Part shown: one piece after another, positions 1 to 8,920 of the stretch
How the letters are laid out: each line of letters begins with the position of its first letter
Position numbering within the stretch: position 1 is the stretch's first letter
Source: Burkholderia thailandensis E264
GTDB lineage: Bacteria; Pseudomonadota; Gammaproteobacteria; Burkholderiales; Burkholderiaceae
DNA length: 64,000 nt
NCBI RefSeq assembly: GCF_000012365.1
Contig: NC_007651.1
Location: forward strand, 1,922,001-1,986,000
Direction: 5' to 3'
Notes under the pieces: model-generated
What the model saw: only the letters and a program-made list of their open reading frames with translations
The model's database searches: none
What the model was told of the DNA's origin: nothing
Made by a program: the position numbers and the translations under genes

Positions 1-1
1 G

Positions 2-487
2 ATCTACGTCGACAAGGCGAGCATCGTCGGCTCGATCGGCGTGCTGATGGACGGCTTCGGCTTCACCGGCCTGATGGACAAGCTGGGCGTCGAGCGGCGC
101 CTGCACACGTCGGGCGAGAACAAGGGCTTCTTCGATCCGTTCTCGCCGGAGACGCCGAAGATGGACGCGCACGCGCAGGAAATGCTCGACGAGATCCATG
201 CGCAGTTCATCAAGGCGGTGAAGGACGGCCGCGGCGCGCGGCTGCACGAATCGCCGGACATCTTTTCCGGACTCTTCTGGACGGGCGCGAAGAGCATCGA
301 GCTCGGCCTCGCCGACGATTACGGGACGACCGATTCTGTCGCGCGCGACGTGCTGAAGGCGCCGGATCTCGTCGACTACACGGTCAAGGAAAGCCTGACG
401 GACCGCGTCGCGCGCCGCTTCGGCGCGGCGGTCGGCAAGGCCGCGCTGAAGGCGGCCGTCGCCGGCGCCGAGCTGAAGCTGCGCTGA
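2..487 (+). CDS. sppA: S49 family signal peptide peptidase, C-terminal part (5' end outside window)
   Basis: The reading frame is open from the first bases of the window and ends at a TGA at 487, so only the last 161 codons are present. The protein contains the ASIVGSIGV stretch that follows the catalytic serine region in SppA/SohB-type S49 peptidases, then GLAD and the usual basic, alanine-rich C-terminus. Family members are membrane-anchored serine peptidases with a Ser-Lys dyad that degrade cleaved signal peptides. The nucleophile itself lies upstream of the window and cannot be checked. The next genes are on the opposite strand, so this gene ends its transcription unit here. Which S49 subgroup it belongs to is uncertain from the fragment. 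Confidence 0.85.
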   Translation: MYVDKASIVGSIGVLMDGFGFTGLMDKLGVERRLHTSGENKGFFDPFSPETPKMDAHAQEMLDEIHAQFIKAVKDGRGARLHESPDIFSGLFWTGAKSIELGLADDYGTTDSVARDVLKAPDLVDYTVKESLTDRVARRFGAAVGKAALKAAVAGAELKLR

Positions 488-525
488 CGGCGCGCAGCGC
501 TGCACCCGGTTCGCCGGGCTTCGCC

Positions 526-1248
526 TCAGTTCGCGAGCAGCAGGAAGATCGCGGGGCGCTTGTGCAGATCGGGCACAGGCGCCTTTTTCCATTGCGCCGC
601 CGAACGGCTCGCGATCGTCTCGGTCGCGAGCGTCAGGTCGGCCGCGACGCACACGAGCGTCGACGGCGCGCACGTCGCGACGAGCGCATCGAGCATCGCG
701 TGATTGCGGTACGGCGTCTCGATGAAGATTTGCGTCTGATTCGCGTGGCGCGACTGCTGTTCGAGTTCGCGCAGGCGCTTCGCGCGCGCGGCGGCGTCGA
801 CGGGCAGATAGCCGTGAAACGCGAAGCTTTGTCCGTTCAGGCCGGATGCCATCAGCGCGAGCAGGATCGAACTCGGCCCGACCAGCGGCACGACCTTCAC
901 GCCGCGCTCGTGCGCGCGGCGCACGAGCAGCGCGCCGGGATCGGCGACGGCGGGGCAGCCGGCTTCCGACACGAGCCCCGCGTCGGCGCCCGCGAGCACC
1001 GGCGCGAGCAGGCGGTCGATCTCGCTCGCCGGCGTCTTCACGTTCAGCTCGCGGATCTCGATTTCCTGGATCGGCCGTTCGGTGCCGATCTTCTTCAGGA
1101 ACGCGCGAGTCGTCTTCGCGTTCTCGCCGATGTAGTAGCCGAGCGACGCGGCGCGCGCCTGCACGGCGGCGGGCAGCACGGCGGCGAGCATCGCGGCGTC
1201 GCCTTCGCCGAGCGTGTTCGGAATCAGATAGAGCGTGCCTGCCGTCAT
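526..1248 (-). CDS. SAM-dependent methyltransferase, tetrapyrrole-methylase fold (RsmI/YraL-like)
   Basis: This 240-residue protein has the features of the tetrapyrrole methylase superfamily branch that includes RsmI: LYLIPNTLGEG at the N-terminus, SEAGCPAVADPG around residue 95 and VPLVGPSS around residue 115, which line the S-adenosylmethionine pocket. RsmI itself 2'-O-methylates C1402 of 16S rRNA. This protein is shorter and its N-terminal substrate region differs, so I do not assign that exact target. The start at 1248 was chosen because its ATG overlaps the stop codon of the upstream maf gene (ATGA) and matches the family N-terminus; a longer frame exists upstream but lies antisense to no homologous sequence. 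Coupled translation with maf is likely. Confidence 0.8.
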   Translation of the reverse strand: MTAGTLYLIPNTLGEGDAAMLAAVLPAAVQARAASLGYYIGENAKTTRAFLKKIGTERPIQEIEIRELNVKTPASEIDRLLAPVLAGADAGLVSEAGCPAVADPGALLVRRAHERGVKVVPLVGPSSILLALMASGLNGQSFAFHGYLPVDAAARAKRLRELEQQSRHANQTQIFIETPYRNHAMLDALVATCAPSTLVCVAADLTLATETIASRSAAQWKKAPVPDLHKRPAIFLLLAN

Positions 1249-1892
1249 TGTCCGTTCGCTCCGTCGGCGGCCGACGCCGGCGCGTCGAAGAGAGGATAGC
1301 CCGCTGCGCGCAGCATCCGTGTGAGCGCGATGAGCGGCAGGCCGACGAGTGCCGTCGGGTCGTCGGAATCGATCGCGTCGAGCAGCGCGATGCCGAGCCC
1401 TTCCGATTTCGCGCTGCCCGCGACGTCGTATGGCGTCTCCGCGCGCAAATAGGCGTCGAGCTCGACGTCGGTCAGCGTGCGGAATCGTACGCGTGTCACG
1501 ACGTCTTCGATCTGTGTTTGGCCGCAGCGGCTGTCGTACAGGCACAGCGCGCTGTGGAATTCGACGTCGCGGCCGCGCATCGCCTGCAGTTGCGCGAGCG
1601 CGCGCTCGTGCGTGCCCGGCTTGCCGATCTGCAGCCCATCGAAGGTCGCGACCTGGTCGGAGCCGATCACGAGCGCGCCGTGAGGCGCACGGACGCGCTC
1701 GGCCGCGGCGCGCGCCTTCGCGGCGGCGAGACGCAGCGCGGTCGCGGACGGCGTTTCGCCCGGCAGCGGCGTCTCGTCGACTTCGGGCGTGACGACGTCG
1801 AACGGCGCGCGCAGGCGTTCGAGGAGCTCGCGGCGGTAGCGCGAGCTGGAGGCGAGAATCAGCCGCGGCAGGCTGGAAGCGTCGTGCTGCAT
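1245..1892 (-). CDS. maf: Maf family nucleotide pyrophosphatase
   Basis: The 215-residue product begins with LILASSSRYRRELLERL, the signature of Maf/YceF proteins, followed by VDETPLPGE, the invariant SDQV (SDQVATFDG, about residue 75) and KPGT. Maf proteins hydrolyse non-canonical or modified nucleoside triphosphates to monophosphates in the cytoplasm. The length matches YceF-type members. The start at 1892 was chosen because family similarity begins at once after it; an in-frame ATG upstream would add 21 unrelated residues. Its stop overlaps the start of the methyltransferase gene by 4 bases, so the two form an operon, divergent from yceD-rpmF across about 300 bp. Confidence 0.9.
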   Translation of the reverse strand: MQHDASSLPRLILASSSRYRRELLERLRAPFDVVTPEVDETPLPGETPSATALRLAAAKARAAAERVRAPHGALVIGSDQVATFDGLQIGKPGTHERALAQLQAMRGRDVEFHSALCLYDSRCGQTQIEDVVTRVRFRTLTDVELDAYLRAETPYDVAGSAKSEGLGIALLDAIDSDDPTALVGLPLIALTRMLRAAGYPLFDAPASAADGANGQ

Positions 1893-2194
1893 GATGGGGT
1901 GTCGAGTATTGGTTGGTTCGAAAGGTCGGAGGTGAAGGAATTGCCGCCGCTCCACCGCACGCGGGCATGCGAGCGCGAGGCGGCTGGGTGTTCGGCGAAG
2001 TCCAGTCTTAAGTGTTTGACTCGAAAAGATAAAACAGGTATGCTCTTGCGCTTTTCATCGGCAGGGGTTTTGCGAGCGTCCGCCGGCGAACCGAGCGGCC
2101 CGGATGCGTCATGCATCCCGCGGCACGGGGCGCTGGGCCGCGCAATCCGCTGCACGAACGAGTTGCACCGAGGGTTGATAAGGCAGGAGCGCAC
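1893..2194. other. Divergent intergenic region, maf / yceD
   Basis: These 302 bases separate two divergently transcribed operons. I see one strong sigma-70-type promoter toward yceD (annotated separately) and an untranslated leader of about 145 bases after it. No gene with recognisable coding features is present; the open frames here are extensions of neighbouring genes. Confidence 0.6.
2016..2044 (+). promoter_or_regulatory. Sigma-70-type promoter of the yceD-rpmF unit
   Basis: A TTGACT hexamer at 2016-2021 and a TATGCT hexamer at 2039-2044 are separated by exactly 17 bases, which fits the sigma-70 consensus well. The predicted start point near 2051 would leave a leader of about 145 nt before the yceD start codon. 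The activity is inferred from sequence only. Confidence 0.65.
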
Positions 2195-2827
2195 ATGAAC
2201 CCGTCTTCAGGCAAGCCTGCGGTTTCGCTCGATCCGCACGCGATCGATCTGTTCGAATTTGCGCGCAGCGCCCGGCAGGCCGCGGGCGCCGTCCGGCTCT
2301 CGCAGTTGCCGCGCATGTTAAACGAAGTGCCGGCGGACGCGCCAGAGCGCGATACCGTATTCACGTGGCAGGCGGAGGGCTCGACGCAGCCCGAACTGCA
2401 GGACGACGGCACGGAGGGGGCGCAGCCCTATCTGCGGCTCGCGCTGCATGGCGCCGCATGGCTCGAATGCCAGCGCTGCATGAGGCCGTACGAGCAGCCG
2501 TTCGATATCGACGTCGTGTATCGGGTCGTCGCCACCGAAGAGGAGGCGGAGGAATTTCCGCTCGACGAAGAGGAAATCGACGTGATCGTCGGCTCGCGCC
2601 AGTTCGATCTCGTCGACTTGATCGAAGAGGAGTTGCTTCTTTCGCTGCCGCTCGTGCCGAAGCACGAAGTCTGTCCGGCGGTGCACGAAAGCCTCGTATC
2701 GGGCGCGAGCGGTCCCGCGGCCGATACGGACGATACGTCCGACGAATCGGCGGGCGAAAGCGACAGGCCGAATCCGTTCGCGGCGCTCGAAGCGCTGAAA
2801 AAGGGCGGCGACGGCGACAAACACTAA
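2195..2827 (+). CDS. yceD: YceD/DUF177 family 23S rRNA accumulation protein
   Basis: This 210-residue acidic protein carries the DUF177 core: LECQRCMRPY near residue 90, where the CxxC cysteines lie, and the downstream motif DLVDLIEEELLLSLPLVPKH with a second cysteine pair region (EVCPAVH). In E. coli and plants YceD homologues are needed for normal 23S rRNA accumulation. It is encoded directly before rpmF, as in most bacteria, and the two are co-transcribed and co-regulated with fatty-acid genes in E. coli. The ATG at 2195, 10 bases after GGAGC, is preferred over in-frame upstream starts because it lies downstream of the predicted promoter and matches the family start. The tail after residue 170 is Asp/Ser-rich. 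Confidence 0.85.
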   Translation: MNPSSGKPAVSLDPHAIDLFEFARSARQAAGAVRLSQLPRMLNEVPADAPERDTVFTWQAEGSTQPELQDDGTEGAQPYLRLALHGAAWLECQRCMRPYEQPFDIDVVYRVVATEEEAEEFPLDEEEIDVIVGSRQFDLVDLIEEELLLSLPLVPKHEVCPAVHESLVSGASGPAADTDDTSDESAGESDRPNPFAALEALKKGGDGDKH

Positions 2828-2890
2828 GCAGTTGGGGCGCGGGAAGGCGTGAGGCCGCAGGGCCGGGGTAGCAAGCGCCGGATCGGGCTG

Positions 2891-2899
2891 TGTTAGAAT
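2891..2899 (+). promoter_or_regulatory. Candidate extended -10 promoter before rpmF
   Basis: TG-T-TAGAAT at 2891-2899 fits an extended -10 element, and a start point near 2906 would give rpmF a very short leader containing the TTAGGAG ribosome site. No clear -35 box is visible. This could supply L32 transcripts in addition to read-through from the yceD promoter. Confidence 0.4.
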
Positions 2900-2923
2900 C
2901 CGGAAAATTTTTAGGAGTTAGTC

Positions 2924-3103
2924 ATGGCAGTTCAACAAAACAAGAAGTCGCCGTCGAAGCGCGGCATGCATCGTTCGCACGATTTCCTGACGAGCGCGCC
3001 GCTCGCCGTCGAGCCGAGCACGGGTGAAGTGCACCTGCGTCACCACATCAGCCCGAACGGCTACTATCGCGGCAAGAAAGTCGTCAAGACGAAGAACGAC
3101 TAA
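2924..3103 (+). CDS. rpmF: 50S ribosomal protein L32
   Basis: The 59-residue product [20 protein letters not shown] matches bacterial L32 over its length, including the [18 protein letters not shown]-terminal half. It is the zinc-ribbon-lacking form, without the CxxC pairs found in some L32 proteins. L32 is a small protein of the large ribosomal subunit. A good ribosome site (AGGAG, 8 bases before the ATG) is present. It lies about 95 bases after yceD and is followed by an intrinsic terminator before plsX, the canonical yceD-rpmF-plsX-fab order. Confidence 0.97.
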
Positions 3104-3189
3104 GCGTTTCCGTCTCCGTGACGCGCGTCTGATGGCCATTCGGGCACCTCGCGCGACAACCGGTTCGCTTTGACACTTTCCTGGCTCAA

Positions 3190-3221
3190 CAAAAAGGCGG
3201 CATTCAACTGCCGCTTTTTTG
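3190..3221 (+). terminator. Intrinsic terminator after rpmF
   Basis: A short hairpin formed by GCGGCA and TGCCGC, set in A-rich sequence and followed by six T residues at 3215-3220, lies 90 bases after rpmF. It would end or attenuate the yceD-rpmF transcript just ahead of plsX, which starts only 23 bases later. Confidence 0.7.
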
Positions 3222-3243
3222 TGCCTGAAATTCGTCGCATTCC

Positions 3244-4350
3244 ATGACTGTAAAGCTCACAATCGATTGCATGGGAGGCGACCACGGCCCGTCCGTGACC
3301 GTTCCCGCCGCAGTCAAGTTCGTTCGCTCGCATCCCGATGCACACCTGATGCTCGTCGGCATCGAAAGCGCGATCCGGGCGCAACTCAAGAAGTGCAAGG
3401 CGCTCGACGAGCCTGCGCTGTCCGTCGTGCCGGCCGCCGAAGTGGTCGCGATGGACGATCCCGTCGAAGTGGCGCTGCGCAAGAAGAAGGACTCTTCAAT
3501 GCGCGTGGCCCTCAATCACGTGAAGGAAGGCGAGGCGCAGGCGTGCATCTCCGCCGGCAACACCGGCGCGCTGATGGCGGTGTCGCGCTACGTGCTGAAG
3601 ACGCTGCCCGGCATCGAGCGGCCCGCGATCGCGTTCGCGCTGCCGAATCCGACGGGCTACACGATGATGCTCGACCTCGGCGCGAACGTCGACTGCGAGC
3701 CGCAGCACCTGCTGCAGTTCGCCGAGATGGGGCACGCGCTCGTCGCGGCGCTCGAGGGCAAGGAGCGGCCGACGATCGGTCTCCTCAATATCGGCGAGGA
3801 GGTCATCAAGGGGAACGAAACGATCAAGCGCGCCGGCGAGCTATTGCGCGCGAGCACGTTGAATTTCCGCGGCAACGTCGAGGGCAACGACATCTACAAG
3901 GGCACCGTCGACGTGATCGTCTGCGATGGCTTCGTTGGCAACGTTGCATTGAAGACGTCCGAAGGTCTCGCGCAGATGCTCGCCGACATCATCAAGGAAG
4001 AGTTCAGCCGCTCGCTGCTGTCGAAGCTGATGGCGCTGCTCGCGCTGCCCGTGCTGCTGCGCTTCAAGAAGCGCGTCGATCATCGCCAGTACAACGGCGC
4101 GGCGCTGCTGGGGCTGCGCAGTCTCGTCATCAAGAGTCACGGTTCCGCCGACGCGTACGCGTTTGAGTGGGCGATCAAACGCGGGTATGATGCCGTCAAA
4201 AATGGCGTGCTGGAGCGCCTTTCGCGAGCGATGGCGGAGAATGCCGCGCCGCTTGGCGAAAGCGGTCGCGACGCGGACGGGGCGGGGCAGGCGAGTCCGT
4301 CCGCAGGCCAGCCAGCCGAGCCCTCCGCCGCGCTTTCCTCGAAGACATAA
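3244..4350 (+). CDS. plsX: Phosphate acyltransferase PlsX
   Basis: The 368-residue protein starts with [11 protein letters not shown] and carries the PlsX signatures [10 protein letters not shown] (about residue 100), [10 protein letters not shown] and [17 protein letters not shown]. PlsX converts acyl-ACP and phosphate to acyl-phosphate, the donor for PlsY in phosphatidic acid synthesis, at the cytoplasmic membrane. The C-terminal 30 or so residues are a low-complexity Ala/Gly/Ser tail not found in most PlsX proteins. Its stop codon overlaps the fabH start by one base (TAATG), so translation is probably coupled and this begins the plsX-fabH-fabD-fabG segment. Confidence 0.95.
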   Translation: MTVKLTIDCMGGDHGPSVTVPAAVKFVRSHPDAHLMLVGIESAIRAQLKKCKALDEPALSVVPAAEVVAMDDPVEVALRKKKDSSMRVALNHVKEGEAQACISAGNTGALMAVSRYVLKTLPGIERPAIAFALPNPTGYTMMLDLGANVDCEPQHLLQFAEMGHALVAALEGKERPTIGLLNIGEEVIKGNETIKRAGELLRASTLNFRGNVEGNDIYKGTVDVIVCDGFVGNVALKTSEGLAQMLADIIKEEFSRSLLSKLMALLALPVLLRFKKRVDHRQYNGAALLGLRSLVIKSHGSADAYAFEWAIKRGYDAVKNGVLERLSRAMAENAAPLGESGRDADGAGQASPSAGQPAEPSAALSSKT

Positions 4351-5339
4351 TGGCCCAATCGACCCTCTATTCCCGCGTGCTCGGCACGGGTAGCTATTTG
4401 CCGCCCGACCGCGTCACGAATCAAGAACTCGCCGATCGTCTCGCGAAGGACGGCATCGAGACGAGCGACGAGTGGATCGTCGCACGCACGGGCATTCACG
4501 CGCGGCACTTCGCCGCGCCCGACGTGACGACGAGCGATCTCGCGTTCGTCGCCGCGCAGCGCGCGATCGAGGCGGCCGATGTCGATCCGCAGTCGATCGA
4601 CCTCATCATTGTCGCGACGTCGACGCCCGATTTCGTGTTTCCGAGCACGGCGTGCCTGCTGCAGAACAAGCTTGGCATCAAGAACGGCGGCGCCGCATTC
4701 GACGTGCAGGCCGTGTGCTCGGGTTTCGCGTATGCGCTCGCGATGGCCGACAGCTTCATCCGCACGGGGCAGCATCGCACGGCGCTCATCGTCGGCGCGG
4801 AGACGTTCTCGCGCATCCTCGACTTCAAGGACCGCACGACCTGCGTGCTGTTCGGCGACGGCGCGGGCGCCGTCGTGCTGTCGGCTTCCGAAGAGCCGGG
4901 CATCCTCGGCAGCGCGCTGCACGCGGACGGCAGCTACTCGAACATCCTCTGCACGCCGGGCAACGTGAACCGCGGCGTCATCGCGGGCAGCGCGTTCCTG
5001 CACATGGACGGTCAGGCCGTCTTCAAGCTTGCCGTGAACGTGCTCGAGAAGGTCGCGGTAGAAGCGCTGTCGAAGGCGGCGCTCGCGCCGGAGCAGATCG
5101 ATTGGCTGATTCCGCACCAGGCCAATATCCGTATCATGACGAGCACGTGCCGCAAGCTCGGCCTGCCGCAGGAACGCATGATCGTCACCGTCGACGAGCA
5201 CGGCAACACGTCCGCCGCGTCGATTCCGCTCGCACTCGACGTCGCCGTGCGCGACGGCCGCATCAAGCGCGGTCAGCACGTGCTGATCGAAGGCGTCGGC
5301 GGCGGCTTCACGTGGGGCGCGTCGGTCTTCCGGTACTGA
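4350..5339 (+). CDS. fabH: 3-oxoacyl-ACP synthase III (KAS III)
   Basis: The 329-residue enzyme has the KAS III catalytic triad in its usual context: Cys123 in [10 protein letters not shown], His256 in LIPHQAN and Asn286 in [11 protein letters not shown]. It condenses acetyl-CoA with malonyl-ACP to start fatty-acid synthesis in the cytoplasm. Length and the C-terminal [10 protein letters not shown] motif match FabH fully. It follows plsX with a one-base overlap and precedes fabD by 72 bases, as expected for the fab operon. Confidence 0.96.
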   Translation: MAQSTLYSRVLGTGSYLPPDRVTNQELADRLAKDGIETSDEWIVARTGIHARHFAAPDVTTSDLAFVAAQRAIEAADVDPQSIDLIIVATSTPDFVFPSTACLLQNKLGIKNGGAAFDVQAVCSGFAYALAMADSFIRTGQHRTALIVGAETFSRILDFKDRTTCVLFGDGAGAVVLSASEEPGILGSALHADGSYSNILCTPGNVNRGVIAGSAFLHMDGQAVFKLAVNVLEKVAVEALSKAALAPEQIDWLIPHQANIRIMTSTCRKLGLPQERMIVTVDEHGNTSAASIPLALDVAVRDGRIKRGQHVLIEGVGGGFTWGASVFRY

Positions 5340-5411
5340 GCCGCACGTCTCGCGCATCCCATCGGCGCGCCGCTCGCGCGCGCCGCTCGAATCGATTCAA
5401 TTGGGGACGAT

Positions 5412-6341
5412 ATGAAATTTGCATTCGTTTTTCCGGGCCAGGGCTCGCAATCGGTCGGCATGCTCAATGCATTCGCCGATGTCGCCGTCGTGCGCGAGAC
5501 GCTCGACGAGGCGTCTGATGCGCTCGGGCAGGATATCGGCAAGCTGATCGCCGACGGCCCGGCCGACGAACTCAATCTGACGACGAATACGCAACCCGTG
5601 ATGCTGACGGCCGCGTATGCGTGCTATCGCGCGTGGCAGCAGGCGGGCGGCGCGCAGCCGTCGATCGTCGCGGGCCACAGCCTCGGCGAATACACGGCGC
5701 TCGTCGCCGCGGGCGCGATCGCGTTTCGCGACGCGCTTCCGCTCGTGCGCTTTCGCGCGCAGGCGATGCAGACGGCCGTGCCCGTCGGCGTCGGCGGCAT
5801 GGCGGCGATTCTCGGCCTCGACGACGATACGGTGCGCGCAGTGTGCGCCGAGGCGTCGGCGGCGGGCGTCGTCGAAGCGGTGAATTTCAATGCGCCCGCG
5901 CAGGTCGTGATCGCGGGCACGAAGGCGGGCATCGAGATGGCCTGCGAGATCGCGAAGGCGAAGGGCGCGAAGCGCGCGCTGCCTCTGCCCGTGTCGGCGC
6001 CGTTCCACTCGTCGCTGCTCAAGCCTGCCTCGGACAAGCTGCGCGACTATCTCGCGAACGTCGACGTGAAGACGCCGCGGATTCCCGTCGTCAACAACAT
6101 CGACGTCGCGGTGGTGTCCGATCCCGCCGCGATCAAGGATGCGCTCGTGCGGCAGGCGGCGGGCCCCGTGCGCTGGGTCGAGTGCGTGCGGCACATCGCC
6201 CGCGAGGGTGCGACGCACGTGATCGAGTGCGGTCCGGGCAAGGTGCTCGCCGGCCTCACGAAGCGTATCGACAGCAACCTGGTCGGCGCGTCGGTGTTCG
6301 ATCCGGCGTCGCTCGACGAAGCGCTCAAGCTCGCCGCCTGA
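5412..6341 (+). CDS. fabD: Malonyl-CoA:ACP transacylase
   Basis: The 309-residue protein has the FabD fold markers: oxyanion-loop GQGSQ at residues 9-13, nucleophile elbow GHSLGE with Ser90, and His199 in APFHSS. It transfers malonyl from CoA to acyl carrier protein, supplying extender units for FabH and FabF. A GGGGACGAT sequence just before the ATG is a plausible ribosome site. It sits between fabH and fabG on the same strand with short gaps, so it belongs to the same operon. Confidence 0.96.
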   Translation: MKFAFVFPGQGSQSVGMLNAFADVAVVRETLDEASDALGQDIGKLIADGPADELNLTTNTQPVMLTAAYACYRAWQQAGGAQPSIVAGHSLGEYTALVAAGAIAFRDALPLVRFRAQAMQTAVPVGVGGMAAILGLDDDTVRAVCAEASAAGVVEAVNFNAPAQVVIAGTKAGIEMACEIAKAKGAKRALPLPVSAPFHSSLLKPASDKLRDYLANVDVKTPRIPVVNNIDVAVVSDPAAIKDALVRQAAGPVRWVECVRHIAREGATHVIECGPGKVLAGLTKRIDSNLVGASVFDPASLDEALKLAA

Positions 6342-6392
6342 CGCCGTCAAGCGCTCGAGCTTGCCGATTCAACCGAAACACGGAACCTCTGC

Positions 6393-7142
6393 ATGGACAA
6401 GACTCTCGACAAACAAGTCGCGATCGTCACCGGCGCGTCGCGCGGGATCGGCCGCGCGATCGCGCTCGAACTTGCGCGGCGCGGCGCAACGGTGATCGGC
6501 ACCGCGACGACCGAAGCGGGCGCCGAGGGCATCAGCGCCGCATTCAAGGAGGCCGGGCTCGAAGGCCGCGGCGCCGTGCTGAACGTCAACGACGCGGCGG
6601 CGGTCGACGCGCTCGTCGAAGCGACGCTCAAGGAATTCGGCGCGCTGAACGTGCTCGTCAACAACGCCGGCATCACGCAGGATCAACTCGCGATGCGGAT
6701 GAAGGACGACGAGTGGGACGCCGTGATCGACACGAACCTGAAGGCCGTGTTCCGGCTGTCGCGTGCGGTGCTGCGTCCGATGATGAAGGCGCGCGGCGGA
6801 CGCATCGTCAACATCACGTCGGTGGTCGGCTCCGCGGGCAATCCGGGGCAGGTCAACTATGCGGCGGCGAAGGCGGGCGTCGCGGGGATGACGCGCGCGC
6901 TCGCGCGCGAGATCGGCAGCCGGGGCATCACCGTGAACTGCGTCGCGCCGGGCTTCATCGACACCGACATGACGAAGGTCCTGCCGGAAGATCAGCAGGC
7001 CGCGTTGAAGACGCAGATTCCGCTCGGCCGTCTGGGCAGCCCGGAGGACATCGCGCATGCGGTTGCGTTCCTCGCGTCGCCGCAGGCGGGCTATATCACG
7101 GGCACGACGCTGCACGTGAACGGCGGCATGTTCATGTCGTAA
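6393..7142 (+). CDS. fabG: 3-oxoacyl-ACP reductase
   Basis: A 249-residue short-chain dehydrogenase with cofactor motif GASRGIG at residues 14-20, NNAG at 90-93 and the catalytic Ser143, Tyr156 and Lys160 (ITSVVG, YAAAK). The early Arg after the glycine motif and the fab context indicate NADPH-dependent FabG, which reduces 3-oxoacyl-ACP in each elongation cycle. The C-terminal GTTLHVNGGMFMS is typical of FabG. It lies 51 bases after fabD and 143 bases before acpP. Confidence 0.96.
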   Translation: MDKTLDKQVAIVTGASRGIGRAIALELARRGATVIGTATTEAGAEGISAAFKEAGLEGRGAVLNVNDAAAVDALVEATLKEFGALNVLVNNAGITQDQLAMRMKDDEWDAVIDTNLKAVFRLSRAVLRPMMKARGGRIVNITSVVGSAGNPGQVNYAAAKAGVAGMTRALAREIGSRGITVNCVAPGFIDTDMTKVLPEDQQAALKTQIPLGRLGSPEDIAHAVAFLASPQAGYITGTTLHVNGGMFMS

Positions 7143-7218
7143 CGGAATTCGTTTACCATCCGCGCCGTGCATGCGCATCCGCGCATCGGCGCTTGTCTGG
7201 CCGCAAAGCCGGCGCGCA

Positions 7219-7246
7219 TTTTGGGCAGCATCAAACCTGTTAAAAT
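7219..7246 (+). promoter_or_regulatory. Candidate promoter for acpP
   Basis: An extended -10 element TG-T-TAAAAT lies at 7238-7246, with a weak -35-like TTTTGG at 7219-7224 sixteen bases upstream. A start near 7253 gives acpP a leader of about 33 nt with GGAGGGG as ribosome site. A private promoter would fit the high cellular demand for ACP; this is inference. Confidence 0.5.
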
Positions 7247-7285
7247 GCGCGCACTTGTAAATCTGAACTTTCCCTCGGAGGGGTA

Positions 7286-7525
7286 ATGGACAACATCGAA
7301 CAACGCGTGAAGAAGATCGTCGCCGAGCAACTGGGCGTCGCCGAAGCTGAAATCAAGAACGAAGCGTCGTTCGTGAATGACCTCGGCGCGGACTCGCTCG
7401 ACACGGTCGAGCTCGTGATGGCGCTCGAAGACGAGTTCGGCATGGAAATCCCGGATGAAGAAGCCGAGAAGATCACGACCGTTCAGCAAGCGATCGACTA
7501 CGCTCGCGCAAACGTCAAGGCGTAA
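7286..7525 (+). CDS. acpP: Acyl carrier protein
   Basis: This acidic 79-residue protein has the DSL motif with Ser37 ([11 protein letters not shown]), the attachment site for 4'-phosphopantetheine, which AcpS (encoded at 20.7 kb in this window) transfers. ACP carries the growing acyl chain between the fab enzymes in the cytoplasm. A strong ribosome site (GGAGGGG) precedes the ATG. It has a promoter of its own and a terminator-like hairpin after it, so it can be expressed above the rest of the operon. Confidence 0.97.
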
Positions 7526-7604
7526 CACGCGCGTCGTCTGCAAGTTTTTGCACACGCTGCGCCGGATGCGCGATCGCGTCGGCGTTCTCGCCGGCCGAGC
7601 TAAC

Positions 7605-7659
7605 AGCCACAGGGCTCGCAGGGGTGGTTCCTGTGGCCGCTGTGGCTTTTGTTTTTGTC
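7605..7659 (+). terminator. Terminator/attenuator hairpin between acpP and fabF
   Basis: AGCCACAG at 7605-7612 pairs with CTGTGGCT at 7640-7647, and the downstream arm runs into TTTTGTTTTTGTC. A second internal pairing between CCACAGG and CCTGTGG in the loop is possible. It sits 23 bases before the fabF start and would limit read-through from acpP into fabF. Confidence 0.65.
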
Positions 7660-7681
7660 ATTCAATGGAAAAGAGGTTACC

Positions 7682-8920
7682 GTGAGCCGCCGTCGTGTTG
7701 TTGTTACAGGCCTTGGGCTGATTTCGCCTGTTGGCAATAATGTTGCCGACGGCTGGGCCAATCTCGTGGCCGGCAAGTCCGGCATCGTCAATATCACGAA
7801 GTTCGACGCGACGAACTTCTCGACCCGCTTCGCAGGCGAGGTGAAGGGCTTCAACGTCGAGGATTACATCCCGGCGAAGGAAGCGCGCCACATGGATACG
7901 TTCATCCATTACGGGATCGCGGCCGGCATGCAGGCGATGCAGGACAGCGGCTTCCAGGTCACCGACGAAAACGCGGAGCGCGTCGGCGTCGTGGTCGGCT
8001 CGGGCATCGGCGGGCTGCCGATGATCGAGGTCACGCAGACCGAGCTGCTTAACCGCGGCCCGCGCCGGATCTCGCCGTTCTTCGTGCCGGCGTCGATCAT
8101 CAATATGGTGTCCGGCCATCTGTCGATCAAGTTCGGCATCAAGGGCCCGAATCTGGCGATCGTCACCGCTTGCACGACCGGCCTGCACTGCATCGGCGAA
8201 GCTGCGCGCCTCATCGAATACGGCGACGCGGACGTGATGATCGCGGGCGGCGCGGAGGCGACGGTGTCGCCGCTCGGCATCGGCGGCTTCGCGGCGGCGC
8301 GCGCGCTGTCGCAGCGCAACGACGATCCGGCGACCGCGAGCCGCCCGTGGGACAAGGACCGCGACGGCTTCGTGCTCGGCGAAGGCGCGGGCGTGATGGT
8401 GCTCGAGGAGTACGAGCACGCGAAGGCGCGGGGCGCGAAGATCTACGCGGAAATCGGGGGCTACGGGATGAGCGGCGACGCGTATCACATGACGGCTCCG
8501 CTCGAGGATGGCGACGGTGCGCGACGCTGCATGCTGGCCGCGCTGCGCAACGCCGGCATCAACGTCGATCAGGTCAACTACCTGAACGCGCACGGCACGT
8601 CGACGCCGCTTGGCGACGTCGCGGAAACGGTCGCGATCAAGCGGGCGTTCGGCGATCACGCGAAGCAAATCGTCGTCAACTCGACGAAGTCGATGACGGG
8701 CCACCTGCTCGGCGGGTCGGGCGGGCTCGAATCGGTGTTCACGGTCCTCGCCGTCCACAACCAGGTGTCGCCGCCGACGATCAACATCTTCAACCAGGAT
8801 CCCGCGTGCGATCTGGATTATTGCGCGAACGAAGCGCGCGAGATGAAGATCGATGTCGCGTTGAAGAACTCCTTCGGCTTCGGCGGGACTAACGGCACGC
8901 TGGTCTTCAAGCGCGTCTGA
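7682..8920 (+). CDS. fabF: 3-oxoacyl-ACP synthase II (KAS II)
   Basis: With the GTG start at 7682 the product is 412 residues, the standard FabF length; an in-frame ATG 33 bases upstream lies within the terminator sequence and would add unrelated residues. AGAGG stands 6 bases before the GTG. The Cys-His-His triad is present: Cys164 (VTACTTG), His304 (NAHGTST) and His341 (SMTGHLLGG). FabF elongates acyl-ACP with malonyl-ACP. The stop codon overlaps the next gene by ATGA, linking it to the 161-residue membrane protein. Confidence 0.96.
   Translation: MSRRRVVVTGLGLISPVGNNVADGWANLVAGKSGIVNITKFDATNFSTRFAGEVKGFNVEDYIPAKEARHMDTFIHYGIAAGMQAMQDSGFQVTDENAERVGVVVGSGIGGLPMIEVTQTELLNRGPRRISPFFVPASIINMVSGHLSIKFGIKGPNLAIVTACTTGLHCIGEAARLIEYGDADVMIAGGAEATVSPLGIGGFAAARALSQRNDDPATASRPWDKDRDGFVLGEGAGVMVLEEYEHAKARGAKIYAEIGGYGMSGDAYHMTAPLEDGDGARRCMLAALRNAGINVDQVNYLNAHGTSTPLGDVAETVAIKRAFGDHAKQIVVNSTKSMTGHLLGGSGGLESVFTVLAVHNQVSPPTINIFNQDPACDLDYCANEAREMKIDVALKNSFGFGGTNGTLVFKRV

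Noticed and set aside
1249..1968. An in-frame extension of the methyltransferase gene through maf
   Set aside because: It lies in another frame of the maf gene, which is certain; the ATGA overlap gives the natural start.
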